Made by a program: the position numbers and the translations under genes
The notes under the pieces: model-generated
Databases searched by the model: none
The model's input: only the letters and a program-made list of their open reading frames with translations
Told to the model about the DNA's origin: nothing
Shown here: in pieces, positions 54,508-64,000 of the stretch
Position numbering within the stretch: position 1 is the first letter of the stretch
Layout: each line of letters opens with the position of its first letter
DNA from: Ampelomyces quisqualis
Lineage: Eukaryota; Ascomycota; Dothideomycetes; Pleosporales; Phaeosphaeriaceae
Direction of reading: 5' to 3'
Assembly: GCA_018398575.1 (NCBI GenBank)
Contig: JAGTXZ010000020.1
Location: 62,001-126,000 of the forward strand
Length of the DNA: 64,000 nucleotides

Positions 54508-57500
54508 CTACCAAGGTAACCCACAAGTCAATCGTCCAAGCAGACCCGCGCGCTTCGTTCGATCCTTCTTCCCACTTGGGCCCTCTTCTTCTTCCTCCTC
54601 GCCCACAACCCTCAAGAAAACTTCGTCCAGCGTCGTTGGGCTGACAGAATAATACTCAAGACCCAGCTGCTCGCGATACGTTTCGAGAAGTTGGATGAGA
54701 CCCGGAATGGAATTGGTGTCGAGCGCCGAAGCCAAAGTGTTCGTCGCGACAGGATAGACATCGACGTTCTGCATCTTCACATCCCCCTCGTCCTTCTCCT
54801 GCGCCGTCGACGACGTCTTCAAGACCTTGAACCTCAACTGTCCATGGCCCCCACCCCTGCTTCCCCACTTGTCCAAGTGCACACCAGGTATACTCTTCTG
54901 CACCCACTCCCTCACACCTTCCATCTCCGTCTCTGACGTGTCAGGCGCTGATTTGAGAATTAGTTGCACGACCCACGCATCGCCATACTGCTCGCCTAAG
55001 TCGGCCACCGTACCCAGCGCCAACATCTTGCGCTTCATGATGCCCACGCGCGTAGCTAGCTTGTCCGCTTCTTCCATGCTATGCGTGGTGATGAGCAACG
55101 CGCGACCAGGCGCCGCAACACCAAGCAACGTGCGCCACATTACGCGTTTAGCAGCTGCATCCATACCAGAGGAAGGTTCGTCGAGGAGGAGCACGGAGGG
55201 GTTGCCCATGAGAGCGATGCCGAGGGAGAGTTTGCGTTTGTTGCCGCCGGAGAGTTTGGAGGCGAGCCGGTGCTCGAAGCGGTGCAGGCCTGTAGCTTGG
55301 AGGATGGCGTCGACGGAGGATTTGGGGTCAGCGACACCGCGGGCGCGCGCGTAGAAGTATAAGTGTTCCGTCACGGTCATGGTGTCCATGGCATCGAACT
55401 GAGGGCACACGCCGAGGTGGCCGCGGGCTGCGGCGCGCTTGGAGATGATGGAAATATCTTCGATGAGGACGTCACCTCCACCATTGATGCTGGTTGTTGG
55501 ATGGATGTCTCCGCGGATGAGCGAGATGGTGGATGACTTTCCAGCCCCATTGGGTCCGAGTAATCCAAACACTTGACCCTGTGGGATACCAAATGAAATA
55601 TCGTTGACAGCATGATTGCTGCCAAAGGTCTTGTGAAGATGCAGTGCTCGCAGGCTGTCCTTGCTCTGCTCCGTGCGAGTGATTTCTGCAGCGACAGCAG
55701 GTGGGATTGTTTCGACACTCTCCTCGGTGTGCTTTTGACGCCCCTTCTCGCGGTTGAACATGGCTGGCCGGTACCCAGAGTCCCACCATACCAATGCGAC
55801 AAAGAGAAGGATGGCTTGAACAATGAGGTACAGGATTGGTCCGCCATAGACTGGCAGCGCCCCAGGATAGCTAGGAATCTGAGTACCATCACACAGTACG
55901 CTAAACGAGTTGAGTGACAGCAGCTGTGTCCTGAGTAAACTTGCAGCAGGAGAGATGAGCGAAATCGTCCAGTGGAAGATGTCAAGGTAGCTGTCAATGG
56001 CATACGCAGGAGCGTATGTAAGGATAGCCATGTACCCAATGAAGTAGATGAGATACAACGACACCATGCCCCCAGCAGCAAAAGCGAAAGCTGCAAGCTG
56101 AGAAGTGACGACAATCGAAATAATGTACGAGAAGAGAAGCGCGCAAAGTCCATACAAGAAGAAAACGACGAATAGGTACCCTGGAGCATACCAAGCGCTC
56201 GAGGCCCCAACAAAGATTATGACCGTGAGAGCGGATATGATGAGAACAAAGATGAAGTCAAAAGTCGTGTAGGCTAGCCATAGCGGAACAGCCCTGATAC
56301 CGTTGCTGTAATGCAGAGCCCGAACATTGCGCAGACGCTCTTGCGTCGGGTATAGGGCGAATAGTGCTGGGTAGACAGACATAGCGAGACCGAAGTATAG
56401 AATTAGCTGCAGTGTGTCGCCCATGTTCGGCGCAAAAGGAACGGCGAATTGCTGATACTGCGTGGTGATGGCAACGTTGGAAATGACATTGTCGAGAGCG
56501 TTGAGCGTGATGAGACCGCCGACTACACTTCCGCTGCCCAGGTAGGCCATTGTGACGGGACCGTTCTCGCTCAGGAAGAATCCACCAGGCGTGATGTTGC
56601 GGAATTGTGTACCGACATAGTCGTTGAACTCGTCCAGGGTGTCTACAATGTGGAAAGCGTCTGTGCTGACACCAGTGCGTTCCGCAATTGTGTCGATGGC
56701 CCGGCCAACAAGGTCGCGAGGACCGATTGGAATCAATGGGATCTCGTCAGTGTTCGCAAGCGAGAAGACATCTGGGTTATTCGAGCTGGCGCCAGGGTCG
56801 CATCCAACTGGTTCGTATCCCTTGAGGAAGAGTGTAACGAGACCAGCGGCCGCAATGGGGATCAGCAAAGCAAAGATGTAAGGCCAGAAGTTACGACGGA
56901 AAATAGTCCAGCGTTTGTGAATCAGAATGAGTGTTTGCCTAAACATGGAAGTACCACGACCCTTGCCCATCGAAGGCGCCTTGACCGTCTCCGAGTTATG
57001 GTCCGAGGGTACGTCGGCATCTTGGTTGTTTGAGTCGAGTACGCCGAGCACCTCGTCGCGGTCGGCTTCCATGAGATGATACTCCTTGACTTCTTCTGCG
57101 TACGCGAGGAAAACATCTTCGAGCGTAGGGCCGACAATGTCGTACTTCTCGATGCCGTTGTCTCTGAGAACGTCGACGAAGCGGGTGGCAGACAGCGCGT
57201 CGACGAACTGATACTGTACCATGCCTTCTGAGGGCGACGGCTTCCGCACAGAATCTTTTGGTGGTGAAACGAGAGCGTGCTTTGGGTATGTGACGTGGTA
57301 TCCGGCACCGACTTCGTGCTTGAGCTGCACGGAGGTGCCCTTGGTCTTGAGGATGCCACGTGACAGAATCGCAACATAATCGGCAAGTACATCAGCTTCG
57401 TCCAGGAAATGCGTAGTGAGGAGGAAAGTGCGATCGCCACGCTCGGCGAGTAGAATCTCCCAGATCTTTCTTCTGGACAGAGGATCGAGGCCGGATGAAA

Positions 57501-59430
57501 CCTCATCAACACAGCACACTTTCGAGCCACCTGTGAACATCATGGCCAATTGCAGCTTCCGCTTCTGACCTCCGGATAGTGTACTCGACTGTGCTTTGAT
57601 CTTATGTCCCAGATCGCAAGCACGAATCAAATCCTCGATGGTGTCCTTGCTGTCGTATGCGCCGGTAGACTTGAGCTGATTGAAGATGCGAACGTGCTCA
57701 TAGACATTGAGCTCATCCCACATGACGTTCTTTTGCGGGCACAATCCCAGACCACCGGTTCCATCAATCTCAATGGCTCCGCTGGTAATTGTGTTGAGGC
57801 CCGCAATGGCGTCAAGAGTCGTAGACTTTCCGCTGCCGTTCGCACCGAGGAGAACCATGATCTGTCCCTTGCGCGCCTTGATGGTGAAGTCGTGCACCGC
57901 CTTGACAGTCTCCGGGGGCTTGATTCCAATCTTGGCTAGAACATTGCGGCGCAACCAGCTAGGATCCCAGTGCTTCGAGAAATTGGTCAGAATGATGTTA
58001 TGATCGGGAGAAGACGTAGTCGTCTTTCGGTCTGCGGAGATGGTGCCATACAACCATCGCTCGACGAGGGCACCTAGGATAGGGTAGACCAGAGTCTGGA
58101 TGATGAAGAATATCCAGAAGACGATACCAATGCTGGTCCATTTGTGATCGTTGTAGTTTGGCGCAGCTTTGACCAAATTCGTGCCGGTGAGCTCGCGCTC
58201 AAAGCGCGCAACGTAAATGATGAAAAAGACGTAATTGATCGACGGAAAGATGAGACTGAGCACATAGACGGCGCCTGTGCCAAAAGGACCAGCCACCTGA
58301 GCAATGATGGCCAGGAGAATGGGAATGATGACAATCGTGATGCCGGAGAGCTGCGCCTTGCGGAAGAAGGCGCCGCCAAAGATGGAAAAGCTCGTCAGAG
58401 ACAGGCCGGCCAGAATGTGGAAGATGACCAGAATCGCAGCATTTGAGCTCCGGAAAGCCAGTGCCCAGACGATGAAGCCCATGATGACCCAGCCTGGAAA
58501 GTAGATGATGTCGAAAGCGATGTGATTGGAGAGGAGTCGCGCGAATTGCGTGTGCCACGGCTTCTTTGCTGGAGACATGGCTTCGACCAGCTGCGAGATG
58601 CCTCTCTCTCTTTCTTCCGCCATTTGTCCAGTGAGCTGGTATGTCACACCGCAGACACCAATGTACAGCGCCACGCCCATTATGTTGATCAGGGCGCCCA
58701 TGTATAACTGCCTAATGCGCTCGTCCCTTTCCTGCTGTGTTCGCTCGGTATACGGGTACTCATTGGTCTGTGGCATGTTCTGTGTGCCGGCGATAGACAC
58801 GATAGTCTGGTCGATCGCCCGCTGGAACGGGAGGATGTACAGCTGGACATCGTTGTTGTTTCGGTCGACGTAGATCTCCTCTCCCAAAGCGCCATCTGAT
58901 CGAAGAGTATAGTTCCATGCTCCACCACTGCCTTCTTGGGGGCTCGAGTGAAACTCCACAGCTCCGAAACATGTGCTTGCGCCTCGCAACGAGCTATCAC
59001 ATGTCGTAAGTAGATCCACCTGTTGCTCGAGTGTGATTGCCTCCAGGCCAGCACTCCTGACCTGATCCGATAGTTGTCCAATCACATTCGCAATCTCGCC
59101 CCCTGTGTATCCATTGTTGATGAAGACGACCTTGTCACGCCCGCCAGTCGCCGCATTGAGCGCGTCGGCGAACGGGCGAATCGGGGAGGGTCTGCCGATA
59201 CCGAATTCCGAGGGAGGGATGAAGAAGTTCTTTGCGTACGTGATGAAGAACATCTGCAGATGCCATGATCAGCCGAATTCTGGAGTAGCACAAAGGGAGG
59301 AGGGGCGCCGCACGAAGATGATAGGAGCCCAGAAAGCGCGGACGCTTGTGAAGAACCAGTGCCGCCAAAAGACCACGAGCAGCGACTTCTTGGTGAGGAT
59401 CCAAGTCTGTCGCACAATCGCTCCCGCCAT
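54508..59430 (-). CDS. ABCA-family full-size ABC transporter (two exons)
   Basis: Exon 1 is 59,430-59,314 (MAGAIVRQTWILTKKSLLVV start) and exon 2 is 59,253-54,508; the 60-bp intron (GTGCGG...TGCAG) splices in phase 0 to give APIIFMFFITYAKNFF. The product is 1,620 residues. Layout is TMD-NBD-TMD-NBD. Each TMD starts with one helix, then a long extracytoplasmic loop and a helix cluster (about 220-435 and 960-1,200). NBD1 has Walker A GANGSGKST (about 508-516), signature LSGGQKRK (about 598) and CCVDEVSSGLDP (about 620). NBD2 has GPNGAGKSS (about 1,272), LSGGNKRK (about 1,373) and LLLDEPSSGMD (about 1,393). Both Walker B glutamates and both switch histidines (TTHFLDEAD, TTHSMEEAD) are present, so both sites look competent. 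ABCA proteins usually move lipids across membranes; the substrate here is unknown. The C-terminus is Glu-rich (EEEEEEGPSGKK). Confidence 0.92.
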
Positions 59431-60365
59431 GATTGCTGTGTTCCTGCCCGCGGCGGGCGCGTTGTCTCGAAGTAAGGCGAGAACGCTGTTAAGAGCCTGG
59501 TATTAGAGTGGCTGTTGTCGCGCTCGAAATGTCAATTACCGCTCGATCGCAAACATGTTTGCCACACACTGGGGTATTAAACGATGTCGAGGAGAAGAGA
59601 AGTAGAAGTGAATTATCATCGAGGGAGGCAACATTCACCACGCCATGAGGCACGCCGCACGCCCGTCTCCATCGTACAACCCGCCCGCCGAGCGCGCAAA
59701 AGTCTTGTCGGACGTCTTCATGTCCGTCATCCTTGGCCGTCATGTTGCTCCGCGATCCACTTTCGGCGACGAATGCGTGCGCGGATCGATGCTGGCCCGA
59801 CCGTCATCGCACTCAGCGAATGACAGCCGCCGCATGCCCGCCATCCTGGACAACGGTCCGGCTCTGCGACATTGTCTTCAGAATGCCATAAGCCCTGTAG
59901 ACGTCATGAATTCGTTGCATTTGTGAAGCGCCATCTATTTTCCTTTCCAGTGACGGCAAATGCTTGTGCAAAGTATGTGGAGGGGCTTTCCCAGCCCGAC
60001 GACAAGCTCAATAATGACTCCGGCTTGCGTGTCCGCCCAGAAACTGCCCAGCCGCCGAGTCGCCCTTCGCCTTTCCAACATGGCGATGCCACATTGCCGT
60101 CAAGCCTCGCTTAGCAGAGGCGGGAGCGCTGCGCCTCGTGCGCTTTGTGGAATGCGTCATCAATCTTTGAGCTTTGTTAGCCAATGAAGTGCGAGTGCGA
60201 CAGAGACGGTCCGATTTTCCAACGTCGCTGGGAAATCACCAGTGGCTTCGCCCTCATCAACTGACACCTCACGAAGCCATTTCATAGCTTCGAGGCTCCG
60301 TCGAAGGAGGCTGGAGGCTCATTGAAGCCACAGAAGACTTCAGGATATAAGATGAGGGTGGGACT
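59431..60365. other. Intergenic region upstream of the ABC transporter
   Basis: It must hold the transporter's promoter. Two ATG-started frames of 84-93 codons overlap on opposite strands at 59,489-59,926, but neither is convincing. No regulatory site was recognised. Confidence 0.4.
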
Positions 60366-60614
60366 TCAAACCCATTTCCTTCGTGCCCGCCTCAGCCACC
60401 CAAACCTCCACTCCTGTATGCCCTCCACCGGCGTCTGGCCCTCTGGCTCGCGATGGCCTTGGTGCCAACCAAGCACCATCAACTTGATGCTCATATACAA
60501 ATCGTCTTCGTGCTGGGGGCAAATCCAGCTTTCAGCCGGGGCGAATCCTGCTTCGATCGTGGTGTGGTTGGTGCAGTTGGTGGTTGCACAGCGAAGCCTC
60601 TGGACTTGTGCCAT
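60366..60614 (-). CDS. Small Cys/His-containing hypothetical protein
   Basis: An ATG-started frame of 82 residues: MAQVQRLRCATTNCTNHTTI, then ESWICPQHEDDLYMSIKLMV and a basic tail RRARRKWV. The ordered C-x4-C-x2-H...C-x2-H set (residues about 9-35) could bind one zinc ion. The composition is protein-like, and a Trp-rich C-terminal half follows. I recognise no family. It could be one exon of a larger gene; no good splice partners were found nearby. Confidence 0.5.
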   Translation of the reverse strand: MAQVQRLRCATTNCTNHTTIEAGFAPAESWICPQHEDDLYMSIKLMVLGWHQGHREPEGQTPVEGIQEWRFGWLRRARRKWV

Positions 60615-61306
60615 TGTGGTCTTTGGGTATGTAGTATGTAGTATGTGTGTATGAGTATGTGGGTTGCTTGGAGACGGAAACAGATTGCAAAAGTGGCATG
60701 AAATGCCTACCTACTCAAAGTGAAGTGAATGTGGCTTTCTCATCTTACTGTTTCTTGCTATTAAAGGGCCGGAGTCTTTCTCATTCCCTCATTCACCAAG
60801 TAGTTTGTCTGCTCATTTCCCTCCTTCGCTGCTCCCAAAGGATTCCAGAAGCTCCAAGACACAAGTCTCGAATCGTGTCGTCCGGCTATTTCCACTGATC
60901 ACAGCACAAATCCTACAGGACCTCGTTAGCTCTACATCCTCTGTCTGCTGAATTGTCACGAGTCTACTCACATATGCTCGCTACAAGTCGCGTCAAAGCG
61001 GGCTGCCACTACAATGAAGCCTGTTTTTGGTGCATCCCTTACACGTATGTTGCCACTGGCACTTGGGATGGCATGGTACAATCTTGCGCTGCGTAACTTC
61101 CATGGGAGCCGATTCAGTGTTCGACTGCAGGGTGAGTTACAATGACCTCGACCTATGACATTGGGAACGGATAGCGGAACACAGGGCAGAGGGCAGACGT
61201 AACGATACAGACACGATGACGGGAAATCACAGAGAGGAAAAAGACATGCGTTTTCGGAACTTTAGAATTCACGTGTAGATACTGCGTACAAAAATGAAGA
61301 AGAAAA
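60615..61306. other. Intergenic region with GTAT microsatellite
   Basis: A GTAT/GTGT-rich microsatellite lies at about 60,627-60,661, just upstream of the small gene on the minus strand. No gene is supported in the rest. Confidence 0.45.
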
Positions 61307-61314
61307 CACATGTG

Positions 61315-61453
61315 TTAGGAGCGAAAGACAACCACGCGCCTGTCGTCATTACCTACACACGGCACATCACGCACGACCACAACTGTAATGGTCATACGTG
61401 AGGTACAGTGCGCAGATAACGACGACAGAATCGTGGTTGTCGTTCGCTCCTAA
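61315..61453. mobile_element. MITE-like element with about 40-bp TIRs
   Basis: The left arm from 61,315 (TTAGGAGCGAAAGACAACCA) and the reverse complement of the right arm from 61,453 (TTAGGAGCGAACGACAACCA) match over about 40 bp with a few differences. The 139-bp element is flanked on both sides by CACATGTG (61,307-61,314 and 61,454-61,461). That is a candidate 8-bp target-site duplication, which would suit a hAT-type transposon, though CACATGTG is itself palindromic and could be part of the inverted repeat. There is no coding capacity. Confidence 0.75.
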
Positions 61454-61514
61454 CACATGTGCCCACTTCTCCCGCCCGGAACATTGAATCCTCCTCGTTT
61501 GAGCTTCGACATCC

Positions 61515-61868
61515 TCAGAGACTAACCTCAGCGTTCAAGTCCCACTCGTTGCGGTTGAATTGCCTCGAAGCCGCACCGTTGCTGCTGCCCGAGGAAAGGT
61601 GAATATCGCGGAGCAGAATTGGAGGAAGGCAGGGTCCTAGGGCAGTTTTGCACCAGGACCCCTGCTTGCCGATGGCATATCGGCAAGCTTTTCTAGACCG
61701 CTGATGCTTGAAGACGAAGTCTTTGTTGTGATAGAAGACCTCCATGATCCGATTGTAGAAGGTCCGGTTGATGCAGCCAATTTTGACGAAGGAAGCGAAG
61801 GCGTTCAGAATGCTCAAGTATACGGCCTTGGGCATGTCATATGGCCCGACGACGACGATTCGCTCCAT
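61515..61868 (-). CDS. Small hypothetical protein starting inside a tandem repeat
   Basis: An ATG-started frame of 117 residues: MERIVVVGPYDMPKAVYLSI, LNAFASFVKIGCINRTFYNR, IMEVFYHNKDFVFKHQRSRK and a less ordered C-terminus. The first 60 residues look protein-like, with a pattern reminiscent of an F-box-adjacent helix followed by a 'YNR' turn, but no family can be assigned. The ATGGAGCGA start lies in the edge of the 140-bp repeat, and related ATGGAGCGA or GGAGCGA words recur in the other units, so the array may have spread from this gene's 5' end or invaded it. Confidence 0.45.
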   Translation of the reverse strand: MERIVVVGPYDMPKAVYLSILNAFASFVKIGCINRTFYNRIMEVFYHNKDFVFKHQRSRKACRYAIGKQGSWCKTALGPCLPPILLRDIHLSSGSSNGAASRQFNRNEWDLNAEVSL

Positions 61869-62400
61869 GATCTTGAGCCAGGCAGTCGCCCTAACATGGG
61901 GCCAACTGGCCCCACGTACTATGACTTCAACATTCCCGAACGTCTGTTGTCGGTGGCCTTAAGCCCTATTGCCGCCCCAAGGGGACATGTCGCTCCATCA
62001 TCTTGAGCGTGATTTCGGCAGGCAGCCGCCCTAACATGGGGCCAACTGGCCCCACCTACTATAACTTCGAAATTCCCGAACGTCTTTTGTCGGTGGCCTT
62101 GAGCCCTATTGTTGCCCCAAAGGGACAAGTCGCTCCATAATCTTGAGCGTGATTTCGGCAGGCGGTCGCCCTAACATGGGGCCAACTGGCCCCACCTACT
62201 ATAACTGCACATTCCCGAACGTCTTTTGTCGGTGGCCTTGGGCCCTATTGTCGCCCCACAGGGACGAGTCGCTCCGTGATCTTGAGCGTAATCGCGACAG
62301 GCAGTCGCCCTAACATGGGGCCAACTGGCCCCACGTACTATGACTTCAACATTGCCCAACGGCTCTTGTCGGTGGCATTGGGCCCTATTGCCAAGGACAT
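61855..62400. repeat. GC-rich tandem repeat, 140-bp unit, 4 copies
   Basis: CTAACATGGGGCCAACTGG occurs at 61,891, 62,031, 62,171 and 62,310 (periods 140, 140, 139). Each unit contains a perfect 7-bp stem with 4-base loop, TGGGGCC-AACT-GGCCCCA, and the word GAACGTCT(G/T)TTGTCGG or a variant. Units differ at scattered positions and show no C to T flood, so the array has escaped the mutation process seen in the repeat blocks. Confidence 0.92.
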
Positions 62401-62409
62401 CTTGGCAAA

Positions 62410-62980
62410 TTATACCATATGCCCTGGCAGCTGCCTATGCGTCGGGCAACGAGTGAATGCCAGCTGAGTAGACAGGTCGATCTCGGAGGTGAGGAGAGAG
62501 TCGAGGGACTCCTTTGGGAGACCACTTTGCAGCAGGGTGTCTAGCAGATTGTTGAAGCTGCGGGTTCCCGCAGGGGCGATTGAATCTTCTTGGCGTAACT
62601 GCGTTTTGTCAGTAATTTTTCACGTCAAGAGAGCGTCTCGTGCTCACTGCATGGTACCAGAAGGCTCGGCATAGAGCTTGCTTGCTGAGCTTGAGAAACA
62701 AGCGCCGTGCAGTTCCTGACTGGGGCACTCCAAGACGTAGAAATAAGTGCTCAGCGCGTTTTACTTGCTAATGGAGGTGTTAGTTTCAATGCTTCTATGT
62801 GTAGGAGCGTCACATATGAGCAATTACCTGCCAAAGACGAGAGGAGCGAGAAAAGTTGCCTGCCTCGCAAAAGGTTGCAGCCCTGAGGCCAGCAAGCCTG
62901 CGAATCAGTCGCTTCCCGGCTCCGTGCTTGCGCAAAACAGTAGATGAAGCGATGCTCTTGACGAGGAGAAGTGCGATCAT
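62410..62980 (-). CDS. Three-exon hypothetical protein, 153 residues
   Basis: I reconstructed this from splice signals. Exon 1 is 62,980-62,828 (51 codons, MIALLLVKSIASSTVLRKHG start). Intron 1 is 60 bp (GTAATT, branch CTAAC, AG). Exon 2 is 62,767-62,648 (40 codons, including RAEHLFLRLGVPQSGTARR and ALCRAFWYHA). Intron 2 is 49 bp (GTGAGC, branch CTGAC, CGCAG). Exon 3 is 62,598-62,410 (62 codons plus TAA, with SFNNLLDTLLQSGLPKESLD). All three junctions are phase 0. The N-terminus, rich in Arg, Ser, Ala and Leu with almost no acidic residues, could be a mitochondrial presequence (inference). No family is recognised. The stop lies just beside the 140-bp repeat array. An upstream exon is possible. 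Confidence 0.5.
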
Positions 62981-64000
62981 TGTTAGTGGAAGCAGAGGTG
63001 AGTGAGCAAGACATGGAGGAGAGAAGCCGACTGAAAAGTGTGTGGGCAGGTGAGTCAACAAAAACAACAAGCGATTTAGGCGAGGCAAGAGCTCGCTCGA
63101 AACTTCCATTCACGTCGGCACGGGGCCATTCTGACCAAGAAATCGCGTGCAGGGGTGCCACATCTGCGCTAGCGTGGCAGTGTGCAAAAAGGGAATCACA
63201 ACACTACAAGTTCACTTTAGATGGTGACTCGAACTCGGGCTTACAAAACCACAGTCTGAAAAGTATCAGTAGGGACAGCAGTTTCAGCAAAAAAAGAAGC
63301 AGTCGAAGCAGTCGAAGTAGTCGCAATGTCATGTCACGTCACTCATAGTTTTGAACGTACCTTTGTAAATCTTTCTCAGACAAGAACCACCTGAAAACCT
63401 TTTGACCAACTGGTCTGAATTGATAGGAGTAACAACAATTAGCCAAAATATATGGTACGATAGTCTGGCTTTTGTAGGCTAGTAAAAAGGTGAGGGATTG
63501 ATGCTTGAAGGTAGAGCAGGCAACGAGGCGTTATTCCTTCACTACGGAGTCCGAATTGTCAGGCAATTCGCTAGATCTATGTTTCAAAGTTAAGACACCT
63601 GTACCTCTTTTGCTCCAAGCTGGTACATATGCTGTAAGCATGATGTCCCTATGTTGTACCAACTCGACGATTCCATCTCACGAATCAAGAGGCACTCAGG
63701 GTACTTCACATCTGAAACAGGGGACTAAATTCTTCGTAACCCTCTGCTTCTTCGGCAACAGATGGTGGCTGCATCTCTTTCGACAATTGTAGACTCTGGA
63801 CTTGCCTACAGTTGTTCGCATGGCGTTAATTGAGAGGCTGCTGCCCTCTGCAGTCGCCGGATATTCATCCCTATAGCGAGCAAGTATAAGAACAACAGAC
63901 TTGCATGGAAGAGAGCTAGGCTGAGGCCGTGCTTGCACTAACACTATCTTTTTATCACACATTCAGTCGAAAGACTCTAAGCGACAGACATTGTTCAGTC
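62981..64000. other. Right end of window, no supported gene
   Basis: A short AGTCGAAGC-type 9-bp repeat lies at about 63,299-63,325. Several frames of 85-125 codons exist on both strands, but none is convincing. The 5' part of the three-exon gene's transcript may extend into the first few hundred bases. Confidence 0.4.

Noticed and set aside
59489..59926. Overlapping opposite-strand frames upstream of the ABC transporter
   Set aside because: Both start with ATG but overlap each other, show no motif or protein-like pattern, and lie where the transporter's promoter is expected.
62751..63161. 136-codon minus-strand frame
   Set aside because: It begins at a GTG and runs out of phase through exon 1 and both intron 1 boundaries of the three-exon gene, which explains this stretch better.
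1..64000. CRISPR array, bacterial operons, riboswitches
   Set aside because: The window is fungal: spliced genes, RIP-type mutation and eukaryotic transposons. The repeat arrays are directly adjacent tandem units without spacers.

Overview
The window looks like a filamentous ascomycete chromosome (Pezizomycotina, probably Dothideomycetes/Pleosporales; the rank below Pezizomycotina is inference). Genes have short GT-AG introns of 49-96 bp, and the DNA alternates between balanced-composition gene islands and AT-rich blocks whose old reading frames are full of TAA/TAG where Gln or Trp is expected. That is the mark of repeat-induced point mutation (RIP, C to T).

Layout. 1-17,850: AT-rich, mutated repeat block with remnants of a Plavaka/CACTA-like transposase (minus strand), three tandem-repeat arrays (units of 134, 147 and 101 bp), a pogo/Fot1-type DDE transposase, a SNF2-family ATPase and a retrotransposon gag. 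17,860-28,060: gene island with a Cys-rich single-pass membrane protein, a short F-box-like protein, a Rossmann-fold NAD(P)-binding protein, a 697-residue F-box/leucine-rich-repeat-like protein, and two small or orphan genes. 28,061-53,029: a three-level nest of mobile elements. A DNA transposon with 51-bp terminal inverted repeats (TIRs) and an integrase-like (rve) DDE transposase is split by a Ty3/Gypsy element (191-bp LTRs, duplicated GTAC). That element is in turn split by a Ty1/Copia element (218-bp LTRs, duplicated CTTAG). 53,030-64,000: second gene island, dominated by a full-length ABCA-type transporter (1,620 residues, two exons), with small genes, a MITE, a GC-rich 140-bp tandem repeat and a three-exon small gene that I reconstructed from its splice sites.

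How it fits together. Nothing here reads as a metabolic cluster; the gene islands hold ordinary, mostly unrelated genes. The main interest is the repeat blocks: the insertion order can be read from target-site duplications, the mutation signature appears limited to pyrimidine-C-A (TCA/CCA to TTA/CTA), and that context predicts loss of the catalytic acidic residues in several enzymes. A SNF2 ATPase lies in the left block as possible transposon cargo, and both retrotransposons carry Cys-rich open frames antisense to pol. Frames in the mutated blocks were read by treating in-frame TAA/TAG as former Gln/Trp, so their ends are approximate.
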